Source: Duganella aceris
Lineage (GTDB): Bacteria > Pseudomonadota > Gammaproteobacteria > Burkholderiales > Burkholderiaceae_D
NCBI RefSeq assembly: GCF_011090165.1
Contig: NZ_JAADJT010000004.1
Location: 372,001 to 436,000 of the forward strand
DNA: 64,000 nucleotides
Reading direction: 5' to 3'
Positions 17,630 through 26,238 of this stretch are shown piece after piece. Within the stretch, counting starts at the first letter, position 1. The number at the start of each line of letters is the position of its first letter. The translations under genes and the position numbers were made by a program. A model generated the notes under the pieces. That model made no database searches and had not been told where the DNA came from. It worked only from the letters and a program-made list of their open reading frames with translations.

Positions 17630-17678
17630 GCTGAGCCCGTGTCCAGTTTTTAGCTCTGACCCCGGAGTGCGTAGGACA
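17630..17678 (-). repeat. Right inverted repeat of RAYT cassette
   Basis: Inverted partner of 16672-16720. Reading + strand it starts GCTGAGC, runs through CCGTGTCCAG and CTCTGACCCCGGAGT, and ends GTAGGACA. Confidence 0.8.
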
Positions 17679-17709
17679 AAGATGACATTCTGCAATGTTC
17701 ATAGCCTAC

Positions 17710-17732
17710 ATAGGACTACAAGGTGGTCCTAT
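17710..17732. promoter_or_regulatory. Inverted repeat upstream of Crp/Fnr-type gene
   Basis: ATAGGAC (17710-17716) and GTCCTAT (17726-17732) are perfect 7-bp arms with a 9-bp spacer, 112 bases before the regulator start. It may be an operator. The gap 17679-17843 holds no gene. Confidence 0.4.
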
Positions 17733-17843
17733 ACCGGGGGATTGGGCCGAAAGATATAGTGTCATCAACGGTGAGGCAAACAGAACCCAACCGCGATCCA
17801 CACGACATTATTCGAAGGATCAACAAGACACTTGAGGTACACC

Positions 17844-18593
17844 ATGAACGCTATCAACACCATGACCACCGCCGCTCCACAATCCATCAGCCTGATCGGC
17901 GCTCAGCAGAACGATTTGCTCCGCGCGCTGTCCCGCGATGATCTGACGGCTCTGTTCGGCGACCTGGAATTGGTGACGTTGCCAGCGGGTAAGCACTTGT
18001 TCGATTACGGCGATAACGTGGAGTTCACTTATTTCCCAACAAATGCCATCGTTTCCCTCCAGTATGTGATGGAAGATGGCGCGACCACCGAAATCGCCGT
18101 CGTCGGCCGCGAAGGTGTCGTCGGCGTGGCGCTGTATCCAACCGAGCGTGCCAGCTACTCGGCAGTCGTGCAGACCGCCGGTTATGGCTACCGTCTGCGC
18201 ACCTCGGTGCTGCGCGAAGTGTTCTACACCGGCGGCCCGTTGGCCCAGCAATTGATGCGCTACACCAGCGCGATGTTCGCCCAGCTGGCGCAGAGCGTCG
18301 CCGGTAGCCGTCACACCAGCATCGAGCAGAAGCTGTGCCGCTGGTTGCTGGAACGCCTGGATCGCTCCATCGGCAATGAATTGAAAGTGACCCAGGAAAT
18401 GATCGCGAACATGCTCGGCGTGCGCCGCGAAAGCATCACCGGCGCGGCCGGCAAGCTGGCGGAAGAGGGTTTGATCGCTTACCGCCGCGGTTGTGTAACG
18501 GTGCTGAATCGCGATGGCATGGAACGCCGCGCCGGTAGCTGCTACCAGGCGCGGGTCAGCAACACGGCGTCGGAACAGCGCTACGCAGCTTGA
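17844..18593 (+). CDS. Crp/Fnr-family transcriptional regulator
   Basis: ATG at 17844 has GAGG 7 bases upstream and is preferred to TTG at 17832; 249 residues. The N-terminal half is a cyclic-nucleotide-binding-like beta barrel (LPAGKHLFDYGDNVEFTYF), but no Fnr cysteines and no clear cAMP-binding arginine motif are seen. The C-terminal winged HTH is KVTQEMIANMLGVRRESIT followed by KLAEEGLIAYRRG. Regulators of this type are abundant in Oxalobacteraceae; ligand and targets are unknown. Confidence 0.88.
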   Translation: MNAINTMTTAAPQSISLIGAQQNDLLRALSRDDLTALFGDLELVTLPAGKHLFDYGDNVEFTYFPTNAIVSLQYVMEDGATTEIAVVGREGVVGVALYPTERASYSAVVQTAGYGYRLRTSVLREVFYTGGPLAQQLMRYTSAMFAQLAQSVAGSRHTSIEQKLCRWLLERLDRSIGNELKVTQEMIANMLGVRRESITGAAGKLAEEGLIAYRRGCVTVLNRDGMERRAGSCYQARVSNTASEQRYAA

Positions 18594-18824
18594 TTAATGT
18601 AAGACGCGGGATGGCGGATTCACCAGGAATCCGCTGAAGTCCGCCCGGATCACCACTGGGCGGGCGGCCAGATCCTGGTCCAGCTTGCGCTGAACCAGTT
18701 TGTGCCAGGCGCTGGCCCAACGTGCGGCCAGTTGCGATTCCTCCGCCGAACGCGCGTACAGCGTCCTCTCCACGGCGATTTTCTGTCTTTGCAGGGCGTA
18801 GGTGGCGGATATCAGAGTAGTCAT
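18594..18824 (-). CDS. Small hypothetical protein
   Basis: 76 residues rich in Ala, Arg and Gln, probably helical over the first 55 (ALQRQKIAVERTLYARSAEE); no domain recognised. Its stop abuts the Crp/Fnr stop exactly, and a tight tail-to-tail fit favours a real gene. Against it, no Shine-Dalgarno sequence is visible before the ATG. If it is not real, 18594-18993 is a 400-base non-coding stretch. Confidence 0.38.
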   Translation of the reverse strand: MTTLISATYALQRQKIAVERTLYARSAEESQLAARWASAWHKLVQRKLDQDLAARPVVIRADFSGFLVNPPSRVLH

Positions 18825-18993
18825 GGCGTAGTCGGACTAAGAGGTTGAGTGATGATGCCTCGCCATTCTGCTCCGCTCGCCGCCGATTGAATGTGCGCCA
18901 CTTCACCCATGACGATGAGATTTCAACCTCGGCCGTGTAAAATATGCACGCTGTTGCGTTTTTGCATCCTTCCTCTTTGTCATCACTCCCTCT

Positions 18994-20442
18994 ATGTGGT
19001 CATCCAATTTTTCTAAAAACGCGCTCGCCGGCTTGACCACGTCGTTTGCGCTGGTTCCTGAGTGCATCGCTTTCGCGCTGGTTGCGCACCTGAATCCGTT
19101 GACCGGCTTGTATGGCGCGTTCTTTATTTGCACTTTGACGGCCATTTTCGGCGGCCGTCCGGGCATGATTTCCGGCGCGGCCGGGTCGATGGCGGTGGTG
19201 ATCGTGGCGCTGGTGGCGCAGCATGGCTTGCAGTATTTCCTCGCGACCGTGGTGTTGAGCGGCTTGATCATGCTGTTGTTTGGCTTGCTGCGCATGGGTA
19301 AGCTGGTCAGCATGGTGCCGCATCCGGTAATGCTGGGCTTCGTCAACGGCCTGGCGATCGTCATTGCGTGGTCGCAATTGCAACATTTCAAGGCGGATGG
19401 CCAGTGGCTGCATGGCTCGAACCTGCTGTGGATGTGCGGGCTGGTGGTGTTGACCATGCTGGTGGTGTATCTGTTGCCGCGACTGACCAGGTCGGTGCCG
19501 CCGGCGCTGGTGGCCATCGTCGGCGTGGGGCTGCTGTCGGAGGGACTGCGGCTGCCGGCGCGCACGCTGGGCGACATGGCGCATATCGCCGGCGGCTTGC
19601 CGGTGTTCGCCTTGCCGTCCGTGCCGTTCAATCTGGAGACGCTGCACATCGTGCTGCCGTACGCGCTGCTGATGGCGGTGGTCGGTCTGCTGGAGACGTT
19701 GCTGACCTTTAACCTGACCGATGAGATCACCGAGACGCGCGGTCTGCCGAACCGCGAGTGCGTGGCGCTGGGCGCGGCCAATGTGGCGTCCGGTCTGTTC
19801 GGCGGCATGGGCGGCTGCGCGATGATCGGCCAGACCATGATCAACCTCGGTTCCGGCGGCCGCACGCGGGTGTCGGGCGCGGTCAGCGGCATCATGATTT
19901 TACTGTTTATACTGTTTTTGTCGCCGCTGATCGAACGCATTCCGCTGGCGGCGCTTGTGGGTGTGATGTTCGTGGTGGCGCAGCAGACTTTCGCCTGGGG
20001 CTCGCTGCGGGTGCTGGGCAAGGTGCCGCGTCATGACGCCTTGTTGATCGTGGTGGTGACCGCCATTACCGTGGCGACCGACCTGGCGGTGGCGGTGCTG
20101 TGCGGGATCGTGATCGCGGCGCTGAGCTTCGCCTGGCGCCATGCACGCGAGATCCGCGCCGATGTGGCGCTGGATGCGGTCGGCGTCAAGCACTACACGC
20201 CGCATGGCACTTTGTTCTTCGCGTCGATCGCGCGCTTCAATGATTTGTTCGATCCGCAGGGCGATCCGCTGCAGGTGGTGCTCGATTGCCGTCATATGCG
20301 GCTGGCCGATCATTCGGCGGTGGTGGCGGTGTCCACCCTGAGCGAGCGCTACGCGCGCGCCGGCAAGCATTTGCAAGTCCAGCATTTGTCGAAACGCTGC
20401 GGGCTGCTGTTGCAGCGCGCAGGTGTCGAAGTCGCGGCGTAA
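18994..20442 (+). CDS. SulP-family inorganic anion transporter with STAS domain
   Basis: 482 residues. About ten to twelve membrane segments start at residue 10 (LTTSFALVPECIAFALV). SulP features include FGGRPGMISGAAGSMAVV and GMGGCAMIGQTMINLGSGG. A cytoplasmic STAS domain occupies the last 85 residues (LFFASIARFNDLF, VVLDCRHM). These carriers move sulfate, bicarbonate or other anions across the inner membrane. The substrate cannot be decided; no carbonic anhydrase lies next to it. Confidence 0.92.
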   Translation: MWSSNFSKNALAGLTTSFALVPECIAFALVAHLNPLTGLYGAFFICTLTAIFGGRPGMISGAAGSMAVVIVALVAQHGLQYFLATVVLSGLIMLLFGLLRMGKLVSMVPHPVMLGFVNGLAIVIAWSQLQHFKADGQWLHGSNLLWMCGLVVLTMLVVYLLPRLTRSVPPALVAIVGVGLLSEGLRLPARTLGDMAHIAGGLPVFALPSVPFNLETLHIVLPYALLMAVVGLLETLLTFNLTDEITETRGLPNRECVALGAANVASGLFGGMGGCAMIGQTMINLGSGGRTRVSGAVSGIMILLFILFLSPLIERIPLAALVGVMFVVAQQTFAWGSLRVLGKVPRHDALLIVVVTAITVATDLAVAVLCGIVIAALSFAWRHAREIRADVALDAVGVKHYTPHGTLFFASIARFNDLFDPQGDPLQVVLDCRHMRLADHSAVVAVSTLSERYARAGKHLQVQHLSKRCGLLLQRAGVEVAA

Positions 20443-20457
20443 GTACCGCGACCTAGC

Positions 20458-21897
20458 TTATTTCCCTTCGAGTGCGGCGATCGCCGCCGCCACGCCCGCG
20501 CCGTAGGCCGGATCGGCCTGGGTACAGTTGTAGATGTGGCGTTCCTGCACCGGCTTGGAGACGCCGTGGATGGCGCGCGCGGTGTTTTCGAACAGCAGTT
20601 GCTTCTTCTCGGGCGTCATCAGGCGGAACAGGTTGCCCGGCTGCGAGTAGTAGTCGGTGTCGACCCGGTGGTCCCAGTGCGCGGCGGCGCCTTCGATCGA
20701 CAGCGGCGGTTCGGCGAACTGCGCCTGCTGCTGCCATTCGCCACGGCTGTTCGGTTCATACGGGGTCTGGCCGCCGCCGCTCGGCGTGATGCGCATGGCG
20801 CCGTCGCGGTGGTAGCTGTGGAACGGGCATTTCGGCGCGTTGACCGGGATCGAGTGGTGGTTGACGCCGAGCCGGTAGCGCGCCGCGTCGCCGTACGAGA
20901 ACAGCCTCGATTGCAGCATCTTGTCCGGCGAGAAGCTGACGCCCGGTACCACGTTGGCTGGCGAGAATGCCGATTGCTCGACGTCGGCGAAGTAGTTCTC
21001 GGCGTTGCGGTTCAGCTCCAGCACGCCGACGTCGATCAGCGGGTAGTCCTTGTGCGGCCAGACCTTGGTCAGGTCGAACGGGTTGTACGGCACTTTCGAC
21101 GCGTCGTTTTCCGGCATGATCTGCACCGCCAGTTTCCAGCGCGGGAAGTTCTTGTTTTCGATGGCGTCGAACAGGTCGCGCTGCGAGCTTTCGCGGTCGC
21201 CGGCGACAACCGCCGCCGCTTCGGCGTCGCTGAAGTTCTCGATGCCTTGCTGGCTGACGAAGTGGAACTTGACCCAGAAGCGTTCGTTGGCGGCGCTGAT
21301 GAAGCTGAAGGTGTGGCTGCCGAAGCCGTGCATATTGCGGTAGCCTTTGGGGATGCCGCGGTCGCTCATGACGATGGTGACCTGGTGCAGCGCCTCCGGC
21401 AGCAGGGTCCAGAAGTCCCAGTTGTTTTCCGGGCTGCGCAGATTGGTCTTCGGGTCGCGCTTGACGACGTGGTTCAGGTCGGGGAACTTGAGCGGGTCGC
21501 GGAAGAAGAACACCGGGGTGTTGTTGCCGACCACGTCCCAGTTGCCTTGCTCGGTGTAGAACTTGACGGCGAAGCCGCGGATATCGCGCTCGGCGTCGGC
21601 CGCGCCACGCTCGCCGGCGACGGTCGAGAAGCGCATGAAGATCTCGGTCTGCTTGCCCACTTCCGAGAACAGCGCGGCGCGCGTGTAACGGGTGATGTCG
21701 TGGGTGACGGTGAAGGTGCCGAAGGCGCCCGAGCCTTTGGCGTGCATGCGGCGTTCCGGAATGACCTCGCGCGCGAAGTGCGCCAGTTTTTCCAGGTGCC
21801 AGACGTCCTGCAGTAGCACCGGTCCATGCGGCCCGGCGGTCTGGGTGTTTTGGTTGTCGACGACGGGGGCGCCGGCTGCGGTGGTGAGGTTTTTCAT
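20458..21897 (-). CDS. katA: Heme catalase, small-subunit clade
   Basis: 479 residues, typical of clade 3 catalases. The distal His is in [11 protein letters not shown], the distal Asn in [13 protein letters not shown], and the heme-ligand Tyr in [14 protein letters not shown]. The family block [17 protein letters not shown] is intact. It breaks hydrogen peroxide into water and oxygen in the cytoplasm. It follows the ClC gene on the same strand after 46 bases, with AGAAGGAAG as ribosome site, so some read-through from clc is possible. Confidence 0.96.
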   Translation of the reverse strand: MKNLTTAAGAPVVDNQNTQTAGPHGPVLLQDVWHLEKLAHFAREVIPERRMHAKGSGAFGTFTVTHDITRYTRAALFSEVGKQTEIFMRFSTVAGERGAADAERDIRGFAVKFYTEQGNWDVVGNNTPVFFFRDPLKFPDLNHVVKRDPKTNLRSPENNWDFWTLLPEALHQVTIVMSDRGIPKGYRNMHGFGSHTFSFISAANERFWVKFHFVSQQGIENFSDAEAAAVVAGDRESSQRDLFDAIENKNFPRWKLAVQIMPENDASKVPYNPFDLTKVWPHKDYPLIDVGVLELNRNAENYFADVEQSAFSPANVVPGVSFSPDKMLQSRLFSYGDAARYRLGVNHHSIPVNAPKCPFHSYHRDGAMRITPSGGGQTPYEPNSRGEWQQQAQFAEPPLSIEGAAAHWDHRVDTDYYSQPGNLFRLMTPEKKQLLFENTARAIHGVSKPVQERHIYNCTQADPAYGAGVAAAIAALEGK

Positions 21898-21943
21898 GAA
21901 ACTTCCTTCTGCGTGTGATGAATGGAAACTTCCAGCATAACCA

Positions 21944-23293
21944 TTAGCGGAGATTTTGACCGCTCTCTTTGGAGAGAGCCTCGGGCGGAAGTCGGCCCAG
22001 CTGCGTCTGCGCCAGCGTCGCGTACAACGGCGGACTCAGCACGTGGGACACGGTGCGCGCCACCAGCGCGCAGGCCATCAGGCTGAGCACCATGGCGTGG
22101 CCGTCCACCATTTCCATGACGATGATAAACGAAGTCAGCGGCGCCTGGGTCACCGCCGCCAGGAAGCCGACCATGCCCAGCGCGATCAGGGCGCTGGCGT
22201 TTGGATAGTGCAGCAGCTGGGCGATGTCGTTGCCGAGCGCGGCGCCGATCGACAACGATGGGGCGAAGATGCCGGCCGGGACGCCGGACCACGACGTCAG
22301 CCAGGTCGCCACCAGCTTGAACAGCACGAAGATCGCCGGCGAGTGATCGGCGCCGGCCAGCATGTCGCGGGTATGACTGTAGCTGCTGCCGAAGATGGCG
22401 CCGCCGGACAGCAGCCCCAGCACCGCGACCGCCAGCCCGCAGGCGGCGGCGAACCACACCGGGCGGCGCAGGCGGACCCGGCTGAACCAGTCGCGCGGCG
22501 GCCCGCTCAGCGAGGCGATCAGCAGGCGGGAAAACAGACCGCCGGCCAGTCCGCTGGCCAGCGCCACCATCAGCCCCGGCAGCAGCAGCGACAGGTCGAT
22601 CGCCTGGGCGTGGATCAGGCCGAAGTAGGTGGCGTTGCCGTTGATCGAGACCGCGATCAGGCCGGCCAGCACGATCGCGGCCATCAGCAGGCCGCTGCTG
22701 CGCTGCTCGGGCGTGCGTGACAATTCTTCGATGGCGAACATGACGCCGGCCAGCGGCGTGTTGAAGGCGGCGGCGATGCCGGCCGCGCCGCCGGCCACCA
22801 GCAGGCCGTGAGTGGAGACGGCCGAGCGTTCCGGCAGCCAGCGCCGCGCGGTCAGCATGATGCCGGCGGCGACCTGCACCGACGGACCTTCGCGCCCGAG
22901 CGACAAGCCGGCCACCAGACCCCAGGTGGTCAGCGCCACTTTGTACAGGCTCAGGCGCAGGGAGACGAAGATGCCTTGCTGGGCGGTGGACACCGCCGGC
23001 TCCAGCGCGGCCATCACCTGCGGGATGCCGGAACCGCTGGCGCCGGCGGCGTAGCGGCGCGTCATCCAGACGATGGCGGCGGTGCAGAGCGGGGTCCACA
23101 ACAGCGGCGTCCACCAGTAATGCCGGTACATGGCGCTGAATTGCTCGAAGCCCCATTCGGACACGGCGGTGAAGCCGACCACGCTCAGGCCCGCCAGCAC
23201 GGCGAAGGCGACCACCAGCGCGCGCGTGATCCACACGCGCCAGTCGCTGAATTCGTTACGGAAGGCGCTGCGGATATTGTGTTTGCTGTTCAT
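21944..23293 (-). CDS. ClC-type chloride/proton antiporter
   Basis: The ATG at 23293 is chosen; a TTG start at 23320 would lie in the terminator of the upstream gene. 449 residues with all three ClC selectivity motifs: [14 protein letters not shown] with the gating Glu, and [10 protein letters not shown]. The Glu pair in FAIEEL matches the internal proton-transfer Glu of antiporter-type ClCs. It exchanges chloride for protons at the inner membrane, often in acid or osmotic stress. Confidence 0.93.
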   Translation of the reverse strand: MNSKHNIRSAFRNEFSDWRVWITRALVVAFAVLAGLSVVGFTAVSEWGFEQFSAMYRHYWWTPLLWTPLCTAAIVWMTRRYAAGASGSGIPQVMAALEPAVSTAQQGIFVSLRLSLYKVALTTWGLVAGLSLGREGPSVQVAAGIMLTARRWLPERSAVSTHGLLVAGGAAGIAAAFNTPLAGVMFAIEELSRTPEQRSSGLLMAAIVLAGLIAVSINGNATYFGLIHAQAIDLSLLLPGLMVALASGLAGGLFSRLLIASLSGPPRDWFSRVRLRRPVWFAAACGLAVAVLGLLSGGAIFGSSYSHTRDMLAGADHSPAIFVLFKLVATWLTSWSGVPAGIFAPSLSIGAALGNDIAQLLHYPNASALIALGMVGFLAAVTQAPLTSFIIVMEMVDGHAMVLSLMACALVARTVSHVLSPPLYATLAQTQLGRLPPEALSKESGQNLR

Positions 23294-23318
23294 CGACGCC
23301 GGATTCGTACCCACCAAC

Positions 23319-23345
23319 AAAAACGCCCGGCTTGCGGCCGGGCGT
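23319..23345 (-). terminator. Rho-independent terminator of the OmpA-like gene
   Basis: A perfect 9-bp GC-rich stem, ACGCCCGGC (23323-23331) with GCCGGGCGT (23337-23345), has a 5-base loop and is followed on the minus strand by five T residues. It lies 14 bases after the stop of the OmpA-like gene. Confidence 0.85.
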
Positions 23346-23358
23346 CTGGGACTTCAGA

Positions 23359-23892
23359 TTACTTGCTTGGGTAGGCCAGGTCGGCGCGACGGTTCTGCGC
23401 GCGTGCCGCGTCGTCGGTACCGGTGGCTTTCGGCTTTTCCTTACCGTAGCTGACGGCTTCCAGTTGGCCTTCTTTCACGCCTTGCACTTTCAGTGCGGCG
23501 ACGACGGCTTGAGCGCGCTTCTGGCCCAGAGCCAGGTTGTACTCGGCGCTGCCGCGGTCATCGGTGTTGCCTTCGATTTTGATGGCGACGTTCGGGTTGG
23601 CGGCCAGGAACTTGGCGTGGTCGGCGATCAGCGCATCGGCTTCAGGCTTGACGGTGTACTTGTCGAAGTCGAAGTAGACGCTGCGGTTTTTGTAGATCGA
23701 GCTGTTTGGGTCCAGGTACGCTGGCAGGGCTGCCGCGACTGGCGCTGGCACTGGCGCTGCGACCGGTGCCGGGGCTGGTGCTGGTGCAGGCGCCGGGGCA
23801 GGTGCCGGAGCGACCACTGGTGCTGGGGTCGAGCAAGCGCTCAGCACGGCGACGGTGATGGCTGCCAGCAGGAAATTGGTTTTGGTTTTCAT
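23359..23892 (-). CDS. OmpA-family lipoprotein, Pal-like
   Basis: 177 residues. A lipoprotein signal with lipobox LSAC is followed by a 35-residue Ala-Pro linker and then an OmpA_C peptidoglycan-binding domain (about 68-175). The domain has YFDFDKYTVKPEA, IEGNTDDRGSAEYNLALGQKR and NRRADL. It would tether the outer membrane to the cell wall. No tol genes are adjacent, so it is probably a Pal paralogue rather than Pal itself. It is followed by a strong terminator. Confidence 0.9.
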   Translation of the reverse strand: MKTKTNFLLAAITVAVLSACSTPAPVVAPAPAPAPAPAPAPAPVAAPVPAPVAAALPAYLDPNSSIYKNRSVYFDFDKYTVKPEADALIADHAKFLAANPNVAIKIEGNTDDRGSAEYNLALGQKRAQAVVAALKVQGVKEGQLEAVSYGKEKPKATGTDDAARAQNRRADLAYPSK

Positions 23893-23969
23893 CGAAAATA
23901 CTCCCGAATTGGTATTTTGTTATGGGTGACACACGTGGGTGTGAGGCTGTTCAGCCAGCCGCGAGCGAT

Positions 23970-23975
23970 ATTATA
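23970..23975 (-). promoter_or_regulatory. Candidate -10 box of the OmpA-like gene
   Basis: On the minus strand the sequence reads TATAAT, about 78 bases before the OmpA-like start. No good -35 box is seen at 17 bp. The 138-bp gap 23893-24030 holds nothing else recognised. Confidence 0.35.
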
Positions 23976-24030
23976 TAAGGGTTTCCCTCTGAAATATTGG
24001 TGCGGTGCATTATTTTGCGTCATTTTGTCA

Positions 24031-26223
24031 TTATTTTTTTAACCAAGACGCGAAAACCGTCAGATCCTTGCCCGCTTCGACATACCAGGCGCGGCGGGCG
24101 ATGTCGAATTGGGCGCCGAGCGCCTTGACCTGGTCTTTTTCGTTGAAGCCGGCGGTCAGGTAATGCCGGGCCGGCGCGCCAGCCGGGGCGGTCTTGGCGG
24201 CCAACGCCAGCTGCTGGTTGCGGCCGATGGCGCCGTCGGCGGCGGCCGAGGATTTCGACAGCCGCATCTGTGCGATGAAGCCGCTGCGCAGCGCCGCGTC
24301 GGACGGCGACAGCAGGGTCAGCCGGGCGCGGGTGCGGGTGGCGGCGACGTAGAACAGGTTTTCCTCGTCCCGCCGGGGTTGCTGCGGGTGCGGGAATTCG
24401 CCGACCTGCAGGAACGGCAGGATCACGTGCTCGAACTCCTTGCCCTTGGCGTTGGCGACGCATTCGATCAGCACCGCCTTGCGGTCGCGCTTGCGGCGGG
24501 TGAAGGCTTCGCGGGCGTTCATCGCGGTCCAGAAGTCGCGCAGGCTCAGGCCGGAGGCCGCGGCCGATTCCAGCAGGCCTTCGACCGATTTGTTGACCAC
24601 GCCCGCTTCATACGGACGCACGAAGATGCGGCGCGCGGTGGCCACCAGCTTGACCCGCTCGCACAGCGCGGCCAGCACTTGCGCCGCCGGCGTCGCCGGA
24701 TCCAGCGCCGACAGCCAGCCGATGGCGTCGATGACGGCGCGCTTGGTGGCCTGGCTGGCGACGTCGCGATAGCCGGGTTCGACGCCGTCGCGCTGCTCGT
24801 CTTCGATCAGGAACAGCTCGCCGAGCAGCGCCGGATCCTTGACGATCTGGGTCTTGAGGTTGTCCAGCCGCCGCACCGCGAACTTCATCTCGCTGAAGGC
24901 GATCATGGCGTCGACGATGGCGCCGCGCACCTGTTCCGATTTGACGGCGGCGAAATCCTTCAGGCCGATCGCCAGCAGGCCGCGCAGGAACAGGATCTCG
25001 TCGCGTTGCAGATAGCCGGCCATGACCGGCGTGCGGTAGTCGATGTCGGCGTCGATCAGCGCGTTTTCGATCGCCATCGATTGATGGCGGTCGCGGATCA
25101 GGATGGCGCAGCCGTCCAGCGCGTGGCCGTCGGCCTTCCATTGCTTCACCGCCGCCACCGCCTGCTGCGCGCACTGGGCAGCGCTGTCGTAGTGGGCGTG
25201 CAGGATCTCGGTGCGCAACGGCAGGCCCGATTCGACCGGCTTCTGCTTGAACTCGGCCATGGCGTAGGCCAGGTGCGGGCCGTGGCGGTAGGTCTGCGTC
25301 AGCGGGTAGCGCGCCAGCTTCGGATAGTGCTGGGCGAAGCGGCGCTTCAGGTAGTCGTCGCTGGCGCCGAGGCGGGCGTGGATCACCTGGTCCTTATCGC
25401 CGGCGCCGACGAAGAAGCATTGCGGCCGCCGCACCAGCGCATCGAGGATCAGGAAGGCGGCCTCGTTCAGATCGTGCAGTTCGTCGCACAGCACCAGCCG
25501 GTAGTCGAGGAAGCGCTCGGCCAGACGCGCGCCGGCGTCCAGATTGCAGGCCAGGTCGTAGGTGGCGTCGAACGGTCCGCGGAACACCGCGCCGGCGCCG
25601 CCGTCGAGGCGCAGGGTTTCGTACTCGACCGTGGTCAGGTAGTCGGCCAGCGGCACGCCCAGCAGTTCGCTGGTTTCCTCCAGACCCATGAATTCGACGT
25701 CGGCCGCCAGCGCCATGGTCGCCTTCAGCCCCAGCTGCACGTCGAGGAATTGCGCCAGCGCGATGCTGTGGGTGTTCAGCTCCAGGCCGTCGACCTTGCC
25801 GGCGTAGCGTTCGCCGGCGCGGTCGACCGCCGCCAGCGCGTAGTCCTTCAGCTGGCGCGCCTCGTCGCAGACGCGCACCTCGTCGCCGTCGACCGGGTCC
25901 AGCTGCTCGCGCGCGAAGTCTTCGAAAGTCAGCACCGCGATGCGCGCCACCAGCGCGGCCGGCACGCCGACGTCGAGCAGGCGCTGGCGCAGTACATCGC
26001 GCGCTTCCGGCGTGAAGGTGAGGGCGAGAATGGCTTCCGGCGGCAGCTTGCGCGCCAGCGCTTCGCCGATGCGGATCGCCAGCGTGGTGGTCTTGGCGGC
26101 GCCGGCGTTGGCGTCGATCAGCACCACCTTGTTCTGCGCCAGTTGAATGGCGGTCTGTTCAGCGGTGGGGATCAGGCCGTGCGGAGTGAAGCGGGGGGTG
26201 TTGGGAGCTGGGGCGGCGGTCAT
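24031..26223 (-). CDS. UvrD/Rep-type superfamily 1 helicase with DUF5710-like C-terminal domain
   Basis: 730 residues. Q-motif PTAEQTAIQLAQ; Walker A as NAGAAKTTT (residues 39-47, with Ala43 where Gly is usual before the Lys); motif II as CDELHD instead of DExQD; motif III GAGDKDQVIHARLGA; motif IV TQTYRHG; motif V NAKGKEFEHVILP; motif VI VAATRTRARL. The last 50 residues (YLTAGFNEKDQVKALGAQFD, then AWYVEAGKDL) match the short DUF5710 fold found in plasmid and DNA-processing proteins. Probably an ATP-driven 3'-5' DNA translocase; its pathway is not known. Confidence 0.85.
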   Translation of the reverse strand: MTAAPAPNTPRFTPHGLIPTAEQTAIQLAQNKVVLIDANAGAAKTTTLAIRIGEALARKLPPEAILALTFTPEARDVLRQRLLDVGVPAALVARIAVLTFEDFAREQLDPVDGDEVRVCDEARQLKDYALAAVDRAGERYAGKVDGLELNTHSIALAQFLDVQLGLKATMALAADVEFMGLEETSELLGVPLADYLTTVEYETLRLDGGAGAVFRGPFDATYDLACNLDAGARLAERFLDYRLVLCDELHDLNEAAFLILDALVRRPQCFFVGAGDKDQVIHARLGASDDYLKRRFAQHYPKLARYPLTQTYRHGPHLAYAMAEFKQKPVESGLPLRTEILHAHYDSAAQCAQQAVAAVKQWKADGHALDGCAILIRDRHQSMAIENALIDADIDYRTPVMAGYLQRDEILFLRGLLAIGLKDFAAVKSEQVRGAIVDAMIAFSEMKFAVRRLDNLKTQIVKDPALLGELFLIEDEQRDGVEPGYRDVASQATKRAVIDAIGWLSALDPATPAAQVLAALCERVKLVATARRIFVRPYEAGVVNKSVEGLLESAAASGLSLRDFWTAMNAREAFTRRKRDRKAVLIECVANAKGKEFEHVILPFLQVGEFPHPQQPRRDEENLFYVAATRTRARLTLLSPSDAALRSGFIAQMRLSKSSAAADGAIGRNQQLALAAKTAPAGAPARHYLTAGFNEKDQVKALGAQFDIARRAWYVEAGKDLTVFASWLKK

Positions 26224-26238
26224 CGCCCATTATAGCTG

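Larger units (their letters stand above)
16672..17678 (-). mobile_element. RAYT transposase cassette bounded by long inverted repeats
   Basis: A 1,007-bp unit holding one Y1-transposase gene between two inverted arms of 49 bp (16672-16720 and 17630-17678; 45 of 49 positions pair). The highly conserved inner block reads ACTCCGGGGTCAGAGCTAAA and so on into TGGACACGG. No direct target duplication is seen, as expected for HUH single-strand transposition. Whether the unit as a whole still moves is unknown. Confidence 0.75.

Noticed and set aside
18556..18906. A 116-codon - strand frame overlapping the small gene at 18594-18824
   Set aside because: It overlaps the Crp/Fnr coding end by 38 bases and has no ribosome site; the 18594-18824 frame fits the gap better.
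24109..26235. A 708-codon + strand frame opposite the helicase
   Set aside because: Mirror of a gene with clear helicase motifs; low-complexity Gln/Val/Gly-rich translation.
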